Shown: positions 51,121 through 60,787, counted from the first letter of the stretch. The stretch: DNA of 64,000 nt from Xanthocytophaga flava (GCA_030068525.1 JASJOS010000002.1:434001-498000), one strand, 5' to 3'. A program made the numbers and translations. The notes: generated by a model not told the origin, from the letters alone.

Positions 51121-52386
51121 ATGTTAACCACTACACAATCTCTTCAGGAAGCTTTTGAAGCTGTTGGAAAAGCAAGTCGCACTATTCCTTTACTGGAGGT
51201 GACTACCATTAATCAGGTACTGCTAGATGTTGCCAATGAAGCAGAGCAGGAGACAGATTTTCTGCTAGCTGAAAATCAGAAAGACCTGGATCGGATGGAT
51301 GAAAGCGATCCTAAGTTTGACCGGTTAAAGCTTACGCCTCAACGTATTAAAGCTATTGCAGATGATATTCGCAATGTATCCCGGCTAAATTATCCGGTAG
51401 GAAAAATACTTTCTTCAAAGCTGCTGCCTAATGGATTGGAATTAACGAAAATAACGGTCCCTCTGGGAGTCATCGGTATTGTCTATGAAGCAAGACCCAA
51501 TGTGACATTCGACGTGTTTGCGTTATGCCTCAAGTCAGGTAATGCCTGTATTCTGAAAGGTGGAAGTGATGCCTCTTATTCAAACGAAGCTATTATCTCT
51601 GTTATCAAGCGTATTTTGACGCGTTATGGTATTGACGAGAATATTGTACACTTGCTACCGCCTGATCGGAGTGCTACAGATGCGTTGCTGAAAGCGGTAG
51701 GATATGTGGATGTGATCATTCCTCGTGGTAGCCAGTCTCTGATTGACTTTGTACGTGCCAATTCCCGTGTTCCTGTAATTGAGACAGGAGCAGGTATTGT
51801 GCATGTGTACTTTGATGAAAACGGAGACCTTACTAAGGCAGTTAATATAGTACATAACTCCAAAACCCGTAGGGTAAGCGTATGTAATGCCCTGGATTGT
51901 TTGCTGATTCATCAAAATCGTTTGCCAGATTTGGTAGCATTGGTAACCCCACTGGGTGAAGATGGAGTAGAGCTGTTTGCTGATGATCAGGCATTTGATC
52001 AGTTACAGGGATATTATCCTTATGGGTTATTACACAGAGCCTCTCCGGAACATTTCGGAACAGAGTTTTTATCCATGAAAATGGCGATTCGTACCGTACG
52101 TACATTGGAAGAAGCACTGGATCATATCGCTACCTATAGTTCCAAACATAGCGAAGCCATTGTCACAGAAGATATGCCCACTGCTGAGAAATTTACTAAG
52201 GCAGTAGATGCAGCAGCTGTTTATATAAATGCTGCCACTTCTTTTACAGATGGAGCTCAGTTTGGTTTAGGTGCTGAAATTGGCATCAGCACTCAGAAGC
52301 TGCATGCCCGAGGCCCTATGGCTCTGGAAGAGCTAACCAGTTACAAATGGATTGTCAGAGGGAATGGACAGATACGGGCCAAGTAA
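51121..52386 (+). CDS. proA: Glutamate-5-semialdehyde dehydrogenase
   Basis: This 421-residue protein reduces gamma-glutamyl phosphate with NADPH to glutamate semialdehyde, the second step to proline. It has [27 protein letters not shown], the LKGGSDA cofactor loop and the active-site cysteine in [16 protein letters not shown]. The conserved [10 protein letters not shown] segment is also present. The ATG at 51121 is chosen over a TTG two codons upstream. Length matches the family. It follows proB directly. proC is not in the window. Confidence 0.96.
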   Translation: MLTTTQSLQEAFEAVGKASRTIPLLEVTTINQVLLDVANEAEQETDFLLAENQKDLDRMDESDPKFDRLKLTPQRIKAIADDIRNVSRLNYPVGKILSSKLLPNGLELTKITVPLGVIGIVYEARPNVTFDVFALCLKSGNACILKGGSDASYSNEAIISVIKRILTRYGIDENIVHLLPPDRSATDALLKAVGYVDVIIPRGSQSLIDFVRANSRVPVIETGAGIVHVYFDENGDLTKAVNIVHNSKTRRVSVCNALDCLLIHQNRLPDLVALVTPLGEDGVELFADDQAFDQLQGYYPYGLLHRASPEHFGTEFLSMKMAIRTVRTLEEALDHIATYSSKHSEAIVTEDMPTAEKFTKAVDAAAVYINAATSFTDGAQFGLGAEIGISTQKLHARGPMALEELTSYKWIVRGNGQIRAK

Positions 52387-52393
52387 TAAATAA

Positions 52394-52431
52394 GAATTAC
52401 TGGTGCGAACGCCCGTTCGCACCAGTAATTC
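52394..52431. terminator. 38-bp near-perfect palindrome after proA
   Basis: Exact 18-bp arms (GAATTACTGGTGCGAACG and complement) are separated by two bases, 7 bases after the proA stop. The convergent SDR gene ends at 52468. There is no long T-run, but the stem is GC-rich in the middle and very stable. Confidence 0.75.
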
Positions 52432-52467
52432 ACTGATATAACCAGTATCTTTTTTCAAAACTCTTCA

Positions 52468-53229
52468 TTAGAGAAACAATCCTCCGGATACTTCGATACG
52501 CTGAGCTGTAATCCAGCGGGCTTCTTCACTACAAAGGAAGGCAACTACTCCACCTATATCATCAGGTTGTCCTATTCTGCCAAGTGCTGTTTGAGAGGAT
52601 AGAATGTCTCTCAACTGAGGATTCGCTTCGAAAGCACCTTTGGTGAAATCTGTTTCGATAGGACCTGGCGCCACGGCATTGACAGTAATGCCTCGTGAAC
52701 CTACTTCTTTTGCCAGGTATTTGGTAAACGTTTCAATAGCTCCTTTCATCGAGGCATAGGCAGCATATCCGGGTGTAGAGAATCGGGCCAGACCTGTGGA
52801 GAAGTTGACAATGCGGCCATTATGGGCAAGCAGTGGGAGAGACTTTTGCGTCAGAAAGTAGACTCCTTTAAAATGTACCTGTAACAGGCTGTCAAACTCT
52901 TCTTCTTTTGTATCTGCTACCAGTGAGTAAGACTCAATGCCTGCATTGTTGATTAGAAAATCAAACGTATCTCTGTTCCAGATGGTTTTGAGTTGGTCAG
53001 ATACTGTCTGAAGAAATATATCAAAAGACTTGTTGTCAGCCACATCCAGCGGAAGGGCGATTGCTTTTTGCCCAAGGTTTTGTATTTTCTTAACGACATT
53101 GTCTGCTTCCTCTTTTTGTGTACGATAGGTCAGGATTACATCTGTTCCTTTTTTTGCAAGTTGTAATGCAGTGTTTTTGCCGAGACCCCGGCTTCCTCCT
53201 GTAATCAGTGCAATTTTAGTAGTTTCCAT
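52468..53229 (-). CDS. SDR-family oxidoreductase
   Basis: This 253-residue classical SDR has TGGSRGLGKNTA at the cofactor loop, INNAGIES, VNFSTGLARF and the catalytic YASMK (YxxxK). It also has APGPIETDFTKGAF and a C-terminal SGGLFL. It is likely an NAD(P)-dependent alcohol or ketone oxidoreductase of the FabG-like kind. The ATG at 53229 is chosen; a TTG at 53262 would add 11 residues, but a near -7 box (CAATTTTG) lies close to it. The upstream AraC-type gene on the same strand is the likely regulator. Confidence 0.92.
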   Translation of the reverse strand: METTKIALITGGSRGLGKNTALQLAKKGTDVILTYRTQKEEADNVVKKIQNLGQKAIALPLDVADNKSFDIFLQTVSDQLKTIWNRDTFDFLINNAGIESYSLVADTKEEEFDSLLQVHFKGVYFLTQKSLPLLAHNGRIVNFSTGLARFSTPGYAAYASMKGAIETFTKYLAKEVGSRGITVNAVAPGPIETDFTKGAFEANPQLRDILSSQTALGRIGQPDDIGGVVAFLCSEEARWITAQRIEVSGGLFL

Positions 53230-53305
53230 TATTCGTATTGTATTGGTGAAATAATGGTACAAAATTGCAGTAGTTCCATCTCAGAAATATGGTGACAGCT
53301 TCAGA

Positions 53306-53725
53306 TTAAATGGTGACTAGTTCAGTTTTTGAAAGGAATTTTTCCATCTGTACTTCTTCACGATATTGTTTCGGAGTTAATCCTGTGAAGCGTTTGAAGA
53401 ACTTGACAAAATTGGACGGGTCGTAGGTTAACGCAATGGCTATTTCTGCAATAGGATCAGACGTTTCCCGTAACCTGGTTTTAGCAATATCCAGAATCTT
53501 TTCTTCAAAGAAGTAGCAGGGCGGCTTACCAGTAGTAAGTTTTATGGTATTACTCAGATGAGTAGGGTGTATGTGCATGATATCAGCAATGTCACGAATC
53601 TCAAACATCTCGGTAACCTTACCGGAGATAATATCTGCCAGATGTTTGTCTACTTCCTGCAAAAAAATGGCTGTGATCTCATGTTGTCTGACAAATATTT
53701 TAGCAGGGATCTTGGGAGTTGCCAT
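53306..53725 (-). CDS. Short AraC-type DNA-binding protein
   Basis: This 139-residue protein consists of little more than the two helix-turn-helix motifs of the AraC family (about 25-125), including IADIMHIHPTHLSNTIKLTTGKPPCYF-type spacing and DPSNFVKFFKRFTGLTPKQYR. There is no sensor domain, so it may respond through another partner or by its amount. It lies 76 bases upstream of the SDR gene on the same strand and 58 bases downstream of the serine hydrolase start region. Confidence 0.88.
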   Translation of the reverse strand: MATPKIPAKIFVRQHEITAIFLQEVDKHLADIISGKVTEMFEIRDIADIMHIHPTHLSNTIKLTTGKPPCYFFEEKILDIAKTRLRETSDPIAEIAIALTYDPSNFVKFFKRFTGLTPKQYREEVQMEKFLSKTELVTI

Positions 53726-53783
53726 AGAATCTTTTTTAAGGATATAACTATAATCTATATTGATGTGGGATGGTTCCGGAAAA

Positions 53784-55040
53784 TCATTTTGTTTCGGGAA
53801 ATGCCTCCAATACTCTTTTTACCATTCCATCCAGTGCCTTGTTGTCGATCCATCGGGCTACTACCACCAGTTCATGCTCTGGATCTACATAGATCATATT
53901 GGTGCCATTGCCTATATGAGCAAATGCACTAATAGGTGCACTGGGCAGATATTTTTTGTCTGTATTGAGAAACCAGTTCATATACCCATACGTAGGCTCT
54001 GGAGTGGTTGGCGTAAGTGCCTGTGAAACCCATTGCGTTGAAATCAGTTGTTTGCCATTCCAGTTTCCTTTATGAAGGGTCAGTAAACCAAACCGGGCCA
54101 TATCATAGGCGTTGATAAACATACCCCCTCCCCAGTGACCACCACCACTTACGGACTGCACTGCCTGACCATCCAGCACAATCCAGGCATTACGGTATCC
54201 ATTCCATCGCCAGGTGTTAGAGGCACCAATTGGGTCCATAATATAGGTTTTCAGTACCTGAGGCAAGGGTTTTCTCCATACACTTAATGCTGCCAGTGAC
54301 AAGGCATTTACCCGTACATCATTGTATTCATAAACGGTGCCTGGTTTATTGCGTGGACGGGTTTGCCATTCACTGGCATTAGCGCCGGGTCTGTCGGCCC
54401 ATTCAGGTTTGCCCCATAAGGTGCCTTCCCAGTCGCTGGTTTGCCGCAAAAGGTTATCCCAGGTAATGGTTTGGTTATGAGAGGTTGCAAAAGGCCGGAT
54501 TAATTCGGGTTTTCCGATGTCTTCTGCAGGTCTGGAGATGGATTGTTGTGGATTATATACTTCAATGGGTGGTACATAAGGTGCTACAGTATCCTGTACA
54601 CTCCGAATCAATCCCTGATCCACTGCCAGTCCTACTACCGTCGACAAAAAACTTTTGGTCACACTATGTGTCATATCTACTCGTAGAGGTTCACCCCATT
54701 CAGCGACGATATATCCTTTGTATACAATAATTCCTGTAGGTGCACCACGATCTGCAAAAGGACCGATACCATCTCCAAAAGGTTCTTTCCCGAAGGTGCG
54801 ATAGTGATTGGCTTCCATGCTACGAGGAGCCTGAGTTTCATTCGCAATAGCAAAGGAAATCGCTTCTGAAAGTTTTGTACCATTCAAACCCACTGATTGT
54901 GGAGTTTGGTGCTGCCAGCTTTGGGCGGGAGGAAAATAAGCTGTTTTGATTTTGGCCTTCTGATTCTGGGCGGCTAGCGCTGAAAGAGTTGCTATACCAA
55001 TCAGCGTACAGAGAAACGGTACAAATAATTTATAAGACAT
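53784..55040 (-). CDS. Serine hydrolase of the beta-lactamase/class C family
   Basis: This 418-residue protein has a signal peptide (about 1-22, ending ALAA). The class C beta-lactamase-like fold follows, with MTHSVTKSF containing SxxK (the nucleophilic serine, near residue 138) and YEYNDVR containing YxN. Members are esterases, D-aminopeptidases or penicillin-binding-like proteins rather than necessarily beta-lactamases. Periplasmic location is inferred. It has no clear co-transcribed partner; the upstream GNAT gene is 51 bases away on the same strand. Confidence 0.9.
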   Translation of the reverse strand: MSYKLFVPFLCTLIGIATLSALAAQNQKAKIKTAYFPPAQSWQHQTPQSVGLNGTKLSEAISFAIANETQAPRSMEANHYRTFGKEPFGDGIGPFADRGAPTGIIVYKGYIVAEWGEPLRVDMTHSVTKSFLSTVVGLAVDQGLIRSVQDTVAPYVPPIEVYNPQQSISRPAEDIGKPELIRPFATSHNQTITWDNLLRQTSDWEGTLWGKPEWADRPGANASEWQTRPRNKPGTVYEYNDVRVNALSLAALSVWRKPLPQVLKTYIMDPIGASNTWRWNGYRNAWIVLDGQAVQSVSGGGHWGGGMFINAYDMARFGLLTLHKGNWNGKQLISTQWVSQALTPTTPEPTYGYMNWFLNTDKKYLPSAPISAFAHIGNGTNMIYVDPEHELVVVARWIDNKALDGMVKRVLEAFPETK

Positions 55041-55091
55041 GGAGTTCGGAAACGGTTGTACTTGTTTTGTTGGTTTGTCAGTCGGAGAGCA

Positions 55092-55604
55092 CTAAGCTAA
55101 AGCAGGCTCTAGTGATTTTTCCATAATGTAGTCTTCCATCAGAAAGCCATTGCCAATGTCAATATTCTCCTGACCCGCTACATGAAAGCCTATTCTTTCA
55201 TAAAACTGAACAGCAGGATTTTGTCTGTTTACATTCAACGACAGGGTTTGCTGGGAATGAGATCTGGCAATAGCTTCAACCTGAGTAAATAGTGCCTTGC
55301 CTACTCCTTTACCTTGGGAAGATGGCAGAATATAGATTTTATGAATCTTGACTTTGGGCTGATTCGTGTAATTGAGTTCATACGATATATAGCCGAGGGT
55401 AGTGCCATCTTCTTCTGCTAGCAGAAATATATGACCTTTATGGGTAACCTGTTCTTCTAAAGAAGGAATACTGTACATCCAGTTCAGCATATAGGCGATT
55501 TGCTCTTTGGATAAGATAGAGCCAAACGTATCTGGCCAGGTTTGATGGGCTATTTGTTGAATGGTTTGAAAATCATTAGAAGTGGCTTCTCGGATTTTTA
55601 TCAT
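55092..55604 (-). CDS. GNAT-family N-acetyltransferase
   Basis: This 170-residue protein has the GNAT fold, with IREATSNDFQTI at the first strand and IYILPSSQGKGVGKALF at the acetyl-CoA-binding loop (Q/RxxGxG/A as QGKGVG). It ends with LSLNVNRQNPAVQFYERIGF. It transfers acetyl groups to an unknown amine. The ATG at 55604 is chosen; the GTG at 55628 overlaps a perfect -7 box. The serine hydrolase gene follows 51 bases later. Confidence 0.92.
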   Translation of the reverse strand: MIKIREATSNDFQTIQQIAHQTWPDTFGSILSKEQIAYMLNWMYSIPSLEEQVTHKGHIFLLAEEDGTTLGYISYELNYTNQPKVKIHKIYILPSSQGKGVGKALFTQVEAIARSHSQQTLSLNVNRQNPAVQFYERIGFHVAGQENIDIGNGFLMEDYIMEKSLEPALA

Positions 55605-55627
55605 AGAAATATAGGTTTGATATAGCA

Positions 55628-55635
55628 CAAAGATA
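55628..55635 (-). promoter_or_regulatory. Bacteroidota -7 box (TATCTTTG) of the GNAT gene
   Basis: A perfect TAnnTTTG match on the minus strand lies 23 bases upstream of the ATG at 55604. It excludes the GTG it overlaps as a start. Confidence 0.55.
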
Positions 55636-55655
55636 GATTTTGGTAAGATTTCGGC

Positions 55656-55688
55656 TTTGCTTTTTTCATCATTTTTTTACTACCTTTG
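55656..55688 (+). promoter_or_regulatory. Bacteroidota promoter (TTTG-N21-TACCTTTG)
   Basis: A TTTG at 55656-55659 and a perfect -7 box at 55681-55688 point to the gene at 55819. They predict a leader of about 125 bases that could carry control elements; no strong structure is evident in it. Confidence 0.5.
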
Positions 55689-55818
55689 AAAACACTTTGA
55701 TAGAAAGTAAAAGCCCGAAACAGGCTTGGATACTACCTGTTTGACTAGTTTGCTACACGTTGCAAGTAAATTGAAATCCTTGGTAAGAATGCTTTCCTGC
55801 TGTGTTGTTTTACAATAA

Positions 55819-56259
55819 ATGACTAAATATACTATTTTGAGTATGGATACCAAAAAGCTAGATGCAGCCTTAATTGCTTTAGTTGAAAAGAAGATTCAGC
55901 TAAGTAATATGAATTATTCAGATGAACGTTACGATGAAGTTGAGGAGCAGCTTCATGACATGGAAGATGACTTCATAGATAAATATGGAGATTTTCTGGA
56001 AGATGCATTGGAAGAGGTTCATGATACACACGATATGGATTCGGAGGTATTATTACCTACAGCTTATCTGGCACAGAAATATGAGAAAGTAGGCCAGCAT
56101 CCTGACGGAAGACCTATCTATGAAGTAGACCATAAAGAAGGTGTATGGGTGGAAACAGAGAAATTTCCAGGTAAAGAGGCTCGTCTGGTTTTAATCCCAA
56201 GCCCGACCCGTTTTGTGCTTTCTGTAGGCAAACATCGCGAAGAAGTTTGGAAAGCATAA
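55819..56259 (+). CDS. Conserved-looking hypothetical acidic protein
   Basis: This 146-residue protein has a helical, very acidic N-terminal half (about 10-75, with YDEVEEQLHDMEDDFIDKYGDFLEDAL) and a beta-rich basic C-terminal half with HPDGRPIYEVDHKEGVWV. There is no signal or membrane segment. I do not recognise a family. A second ATG at 55843 would shorten it by eight residues. It has its own promoter and a terminator shared with the convergent response regulator. Confidence 0.72.
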   Translation: MTKYTILSMDTKKLDAALIALVEKKIQLSNMNYSDERYDEVEEQLHDMEDDFIDKYGDFLEDALEEVHDTHDMDSEVLLPTAYLAQKYEKVGQHPDGRPIYEVDHKEGVWVETEKFPGKEARLVLIPSPTRFVLSVGKHREEVWKA

Positions 56260-56272
56260 GCTTTCTGTGGTT

Positions 56273-56307
56273 TTCAGAAAATGGAGGACTATTCTCCATT
56301 TTCTGAA
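56273..56307. terminator. Bidirectional terminator hairpin
   Basis: Exact 14-bp arms (TTCAGAAAATGGAG and complement) surround a 7-base loop between convergent genes ending at 56259 and 56312. Confidence 0.75.
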
Positions 56308-56311
56308 GTCT

Positions 56312-57001
56312 CTATAACGAAGGCGTTTTTAGCTTGAATCCTACGCCATGAAGATTGGAGATTTCTACCGTTGGATCATTGTTCAGGTGTTTTCGCAAGC
56401 GGGAAATAAATACATCCAGACTTCTTCCCAGAAAATAATCATCACTACCCCATACTTGCACTAATATTTCTTCCCTTTTCATTGCTTTACCTGCATTCTT
56501 GCACAACAGCAGTAACACATCAGCTTCCTTCTGAGTCAGAGTCTGCATCTGTGACTCATACCGTAAGGTTAGGTTGGGATAGTCAAATACATATTTTCCG
56601 AGAGCATACTGATTTTGCTGATTAATAGAGGGTTTGCTACGTCGCAATAAGGCTTCAATCCGCAAGGTAAGTTCTTCGATGCTGAAAGGTTTGGTTAAAT
56701 AATCATCAGCTCCTATACGAAATCCTGTTATCTTATCTTCTTTCATGGACTTGGCTGTAAGAAAGATAATTGGAATCTGTGTGTTTTTCTGGCGAATTTC
56801 CTGGGCTAAAGTAAAGCCATCTTTCTTGGGAAGCATTACATCCAGTACACAGATATCAAAGTTGAGTTGGGTAAATACATGCCAGCCTTTGTCTCCATCA
56901 TCACACAGTGTTACCGAAAATCCCTCCATCTCCAGGTTGTCTTTGATCACAAATCCCAGGTTAAGATCATCTTCTATCAATAAAATATGTGCTTTGCTCA
57001 A
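56312..57001 (-). CDS. OmpR-family response regulator
   Basis: This 229-residue protein has a receiver domain (about 1-118) with the acidic pair IEDD, the phospho-acceptor Asp in FDICVLDVMLPKKDGF (about residue 53) and Thr and Lys in IFLTAKS and DDYLTKPF. A winged-helix DNA-binding domain follows (about 135-229). The frame begins with a TTG; no ATG lies before the first strand. It follows its histidine kinase gene by 85 bases on the same strand, forming a two-component system. Confidence 0.93.
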   Translation of the reverse strand: MSKAHILLIEDDLNLGFVIKDNLEMEGFSVTLCDDGDKGWHVFTQLNFDICVLDVMLPKKDGFTLAQEIRQKNTQIPIIFLTAKSMKEDKITGFRIGADDYLTKPFSIEELTLRIEALLRRSKPSINQQNQYALGKYVFDYPNLTLRYESQMQTLTQKEADVLLLLCKNAGKAMKREEILVQVWGSDDYFLGRSLDVFISRLRKHLNNDPTVEISNLHGVGFKLKTPSL

Positions 57002-57086
57002 GTATGTAGGTAGAATTTAGTATAAAAAATAGGTTTACGATCTGATTTCAGCTACAGGGCTTTAAAGTTAGAAAAGAACACCGTTG

Positions 57087-58370
57087 TTATGCAAGCTTTT
57101 CTGAAGTTACTGGTAACCAGATCGTAAAGCTACTTCCCTGGTCAGGTTCACTGGTCACTTTGATTGTACCATTATGAGCCTTTACAATGAGCCTGACATA
57201 GTTTAATCCAAGCCCAAACCCTTTTACGTCATGAACATTACCTGTTGGAACGCGGTAAAAACGGTCAAAAATCCGTTTTACATGCTCCTGGCTGATACCA
57301 ATGCCATTGTCTTTAACCGTAATGCCTATCTGATCTTTTTCGTTCTGTGTAGTAATTAGTATTTCAGGAACCTTGTGATTGTATTTAATCGCATTATCCA
57401 GAAGATTGTACAACACATTGGTAATATGGAGCTTGTCCCCGGAAATTTGATTGCGGGTAGCATCAAGATGTAATTGCAATGTGCCTCCTTTTTCTGTAAG
57501 AGAAAGCTGAAAAGGCTCTGCTGCTTGAGTAATCAGTTGATTCAGATCGATAGTTTCTTTCTTCAGTTTTATTTCTTCATTCTCCAGTGATGCCATCTGA
57601 AGCACCCGTTCCACCTGACCTTTCAGGCGGTTGGCCTCCTGCCCAATGATAGTTGCATAGCTAAGTAAACGTTCCGGAGACTGGGTAATTTTCGGATTCT
57701 TTAATACTTCAGATGATATAGAGATGGTAGAGAGTGGCGTTTTAAATTCATGTGTCATGTTGTTGATAAAATCCTGTTGGATTTCAGATAGACGACGTTG
57801 GCGCAGAACCACAAAGGATGTATACGCAAAGAAAGAGATTACGATCAACAATACAGCTGACGAAAATATCCAGAACCGCATTTCCCCTACCAGTGCCAGA
57901 TCTTTATTTACAAACCGAATACCAAAGTAATAGTTGTCACCTGCAATCTTAGGAAATATCTGATTGGCTGTAGGATGGATGTCCTCCTTTCCAAAAACGA
58001 AATAATTTCCAAAAACCGCCTCATTGTTGGCACAATCATAAATTATGTACTGGAAGTCTATGCGTATATCCCGTTTTTCGAGTTCATTGCGCAGCAGTGT
58101 TTTCAGCAGTTCCTCATCAATCACATCGTTGACCATCACAACATAGTAATTGGACGAAGCTTTTTTTATAGAGACATTGGATGAGACAGTATGCTGATTG
58201 TAACGCAGAATGGAATGGGCTACCTTGGCTAGTGCTTCTCTGGCAGTTCGGTCAAACTCTACCTCCCGTACATTAAAAGCCTGCCTGAACCAGAAAACCT
58301 GCACCACCACAATCCCAAAGACAGAGAGAGTTGCCAGAATGATTATAAGCCGAAAGGTACGACGGTTCAT
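57087..58370 (-). CDS. Sensor histidine kinase
   Basis: This 427-residue protein has a membrane helix (about 8-28), a periplasmic sensor of about 130 residues and a second helix (about 165-188). A dimerisation domain with the phospho-His in NMTHEFKTPLS (about 207) comes next. The ATPase domain has the N box NLLDNAIKYN, G1 VKDNGIGIS, an F box and the G2 GFGLGLNYV. It phosphorylates the regulator encoded next to it. No HAMP domain is evident. The signal is unknown. A perfect -7 box lies at 58420-58427. Confidence 0.94.
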   Translation of the reverse strand: MNRRTFRLIIILATLSVFGIVVVQVFWFRQAFNVREVEFDRTAREALAKVAHSILRYNQHTVSSNVSIKKASSNYYVVMVNDVIDEELLKTLLRNELEKRDIRIDFQYIIYDCANNEAVFGNYFVFGKEDIHPTANQIFPKIAGDNYYFGIRFVNKDLALVGEMRFWIFSSAVLLIVISFFAYTSFVVLRQRRLSEIQQDFINNMTHEFKTPLSTISISSEVLKNPKITQSPERLLSYATIIGQEANRLKGQVERVLQMASLENEEIKLKKETIDLNQLITQAAEPFQLSLTEKGGTLQLHLDATRNQISGDKLHITNVLYNLLDNAIKYNHKVPEILITTQNEKDQIGITVKDNGIGISQEHVKRIFDRFYRVPTGNVHDVKGFGLGLNYVRLIVKAHNGTIKVTSEPDQGSSFTIWLPVTSEKLA

Positions 58371-58419
58371 TTGCTGTATTTTAGTGTAAAACGCGTTTTC
58401 TCAAAGAATTATATGAATG

Positions 58420-58427
58420 CAAAGATA
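58420..58427 (-). promoter_or_regulatory. Bacteroidota -7 box (TATCTTTG) of the two-component operon
   Basis: A perfect TAnnTTTG match on the minus strand lies about 50 bases upstream of the histidine kinase ATG. Confidence 0.5.
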
Positions 58428-58535
58428 CATGATCTTATTTTTAGAAATGAAAAGCTCACCTATACAGAAAGGTGCATTAACATTTCATTAACAATATTTA
58501 AAGAATTGTTGAGAGATGGTTTCAGTTTTTCGCTA

Positions 58536-58543
58536 TACTTTTG
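58536..58543 (+). promoter_or_regulatory. Bacteroidota -7 box (TACTTTTG) of the DUF1573 gene
   Basis: A perfect TAnnTTTG match lies 52 bases upstream of the ATG at 58596. No well-spaced -33 TTTG was found. Confidence 0.5.
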
Positions 58544-58595
58544 TCCTGTTGAGTAACAATAACAAGTAATTCTTATCTATTAAACGTATACTATC

Positions 58596-59006
58596 ATGAA
58601 AAAAATCGCATTAGCCATCGCATTTCTATTCGCTGTTTCTGCAGCTGTATTTGCCCAAACTAAATCTGCTTCTGCTAAAGCTCCTGCTTTCAAATGGGAA
58701 AAAACTACACACGACTTTGCTGCTATTCCACAAGGAAAGCCAGTAACTGCTGAATTTAAATTCACAAACTCTGGTAGTGCTCCTTTGATTATTTCAGCTG
58801 CTCAGGGATCTTGCGGTTGTACTGTTCCTGATTATTCAAAAGAACCTATCGCTCCTGGCAAAACAGGTGTAGTGAAAGCTACATTCAATGCTGCTGCAGT
58901 TGGTCCTTTCACAAAAACTGTTACTTTGACTACCAACGTAGGAACTGCACCAGTTGTGTTGACTATCAAAGGCGAAGTAAAAAGTAATGCAACTCCTGCT
59001 AACTAA
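58596..59006 (+). CDS. DUF1573-domain exported protein
   Basis: This 136-residue protein has a signal peptide (about 1-21, ending VFAQ) and one DUF1573 immunoglobulin-like domain: FKWEKTTHDFAAIPQGKPVTAEFKFTNSG-type start, SCGCTVPDYSKEPIAPGKTG with the family Cys-Gly-Cys, and VTLTTNV. DUF1573 proteins are abundant periplasmic or surface proteins of Bacteroidota with unknown role. It uses a uniform set of codons, which suggests strong expression. It has its own promoter and a strong terminator. Confidence 0.93.
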   Translation: MKKIALAIAFLFAVSAAVFAQTKSASAKAPAFKWEKTTHDFAAIPQGKPVTAEFKFTNSGSAPLIISAAQGSCGCTVPDYSKEPIAPGKTGVVKATFNAAAVGPFTKTVTLTTNVGTAPVVLTIKGEVKSNATPAN

Positions 59007-59087
59007 TATATAGTGGTCCGATTTTACTTGTAGATAAGCTCTGAAATAGTAGCTTATTCCTGTAAAAGCGAATAATATACTTTCTAC

Positions 59088-59127
59088 TAAAACAACCAGT
59101 GAAGAGGATTCTTCACTGGTTGTTTTA
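59088..59127 (+). terminator. Terminator after the DUF1573 gene
   Basis: Exact 17-bp arms (TAAAACAACCAGTGAAG and complement) surround a 6-base loop, followed by TTTTTAGG. It is the strongest classic terminator in the window. Confidence 0.9.
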
Positions 59128-59226
59128 TTTTTAGGTTTTTGTTGGTAGTATTGAAAAATTGGAACAAAGATTGCGGACATATACCTGATTTACTATCAGA
59201 CCTAACTTCAACAACGTTGTATTTTT

Positions 59227-60762
59227 ATGTTAGCCTTACGTTTTTTCTATATAGTGTGTGGACTGCTATTAACCACAACTGTATATGCGCAAAATATTAA
59301 TGACTTACTCATCTCTGCCAATGGTAAACTCAAGAAAAAGGATTACCGGGGAGCATTAACAGAGTATAATGAAGTGCTTGCCCGCGAACCTCAGAATCCA
59401 CGTGGTCTGGAAGGCAGAGCCATTGTCCAGCTTGAAACCGGAAACCTGCCTGCTGCCATAGATGATGTAAACAGATGGTTACGTATTGAACAGAATAACC
59501 ACCGGGGATATGCATACCGGGGTCTGATAAAAAGTGAGATGGGAGACACCGATGGTGGATTGCGGGACCTGGACAGAGCCATTGCACTGGAGCCAAAGTT
59601 TGCAGAAGCATTTTATTATCGTGGATCTATCAAGCAGGGATTGGGTGATACCAAAGGCGCTATTGCAGATCTGGAGAGATCCATTGCTGCTAAACCAGAA
59701 TTTGATCAGGCCTATCAGGATATTATAGGTTTGTATCTGGAGCGGGGAGAGGTGGATAAAGCCATGCCCTATTTGCAAAAATCTATGGAATTAAACCCTA
59801 AAAAGAAAGAGAATTTTGCTACACGGGGAATGATTCTGGCAAAACAGAATAAAGTCACAGAGGCTGAAGCCGATTTTACAAAAGCGATAGAGCTAGATTC
59901 CACAGACGCAGATGCCTATTATCAGCGTGGGCTTTTGTTGAAGGCTCAACAAAAGTACGAGGAAGCATTAAATGACTTCACAAAAGCGGTACAGCTAAAA
60001 AAAGAATTTGAACTGGCTTATTATGAACGAGCCACTATGCAGAACTTGCTGGGAAATTATAAGGAGGCGGTGAATGATTACAAACGGGTAATGGAATTGA
60101 ATCCCTTTAACCCCAATGTATATTTTGATGCGGCTACAGCCTCTCTGAATATGGAAGACTACAGATCTGCAGAACAATACCTGACCAGTTCGCTATCCTA
60201 CAACTATGGCGATGTAGAAGCTACCTATTACAGAGGTATAGCACGTAGTCATATAAAAGACTACAGAGGTGCTGACGCTGATTTTTCGAGGGCTATTACA
60301 TCAGGTTATAAAGATGTAAATGTATATAAGGAGAGAGCGCTGGCACGTATGGCCTTGTCCCGTTATGATCAGGCTGCCAGTGACTGGACTAAATACATTG
60401 AGAAGAACCCTCAGGATGCACCTGCTTTCTATTTTCGAGGTGTTTGTTATTTTAAGCAATTCCAGTATGATAAAGCTGTAACTTCTTTTGATGAGGCAAT
60501 AAAACTGGTGCCAGACTATGAAAATGCCTTATTTGATAGAGCTGCCGCCCGTGCCAATGCGAAAAACTATGATGGGGCCATTGCCGATTATGATAAGGTA
60601 TTACAGCTGGACCCTCAATATGCCGTAGCCTACTATAATCGTGGTCGTGTAAAGTTGGATAGCAAAAAACACGATGAAGGATGCAGTGACATTCGTAAGG
60701 CTATTGAATTACAATACAAACCTGATGAAAAAGAATTAAGAAAGCTGAATTGTAGTCTTTAA
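59227..60762 (+). CDS. Exported TPR-repeat protein
   Basis: This 511-residue protein has a signal peptide (about 1-22, ending VYAQ) and then about twelve to thirteen tetratricopeptide repeats over nearly its whole length. Examples are GALTEYNEVLAREPQNPRGLEGRA, EAFYYRGSIKQGLGDT and AVAYYNRGRVKLDS. TPR arrays mediate protein-protein contacts, here in the periplasm. It has its own terminator and no enzymatic domain. Its partner is unknown. Confidence 0.92.
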   Translation: MLALRFFYIVCGLLLTTTVYAQNINDLLISANGKLKKKDYRGALTEYNEVLAREPQNPRGLEGRAIVQLETGNLPAAIDDVNRWLRIEQNNHRGYAYRGLIKSEMGDTDGGLRDLDRAIALEPKFAEAFYYRGSIKQGLGDTKGAIADLERSIAAKPEFDQAYQDIIGLYLERGEVDKAMPYLQKSMELNPKKKENFATRGMILAKQNKVTEAEADFTKAIELDSTDADAYYQRGLLLKAQQKYEEALNDFTKAVQLKKEFELAYYERATMQNLLGNYKEAVNDYKRVMELNPFNPNVYFDAATASLNMEDYRSAEQYLTSSLSYNYGDVEATYYRGIARSHIKDYRGADADFSRAITSGYKDVNVYKERALARMALSRYDQAASDWTKYIEKNPQDAPAFYFRGVCYFKQFQYDKAVTSFDEAIKLVPDYENALFDRAAARANAKNYDGAIADYDKVLQLDPQYAVAYYNRGRVKLDSKKHDEGCSDIRKAIELQYKPDEKELRKLNCSL

Positions 60763-60787
60763 GATTCTTTTTAAGTCTACCCTGCCC

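Noticed and set aside
53784-55040. Antibiotic-resistance beta-lactamase
   Set aside because: The SxxK and YxN motifs are shared by many esterases and peptidases of this fold, and nothing in the sequence indicates beta-lactam hydrolysis.
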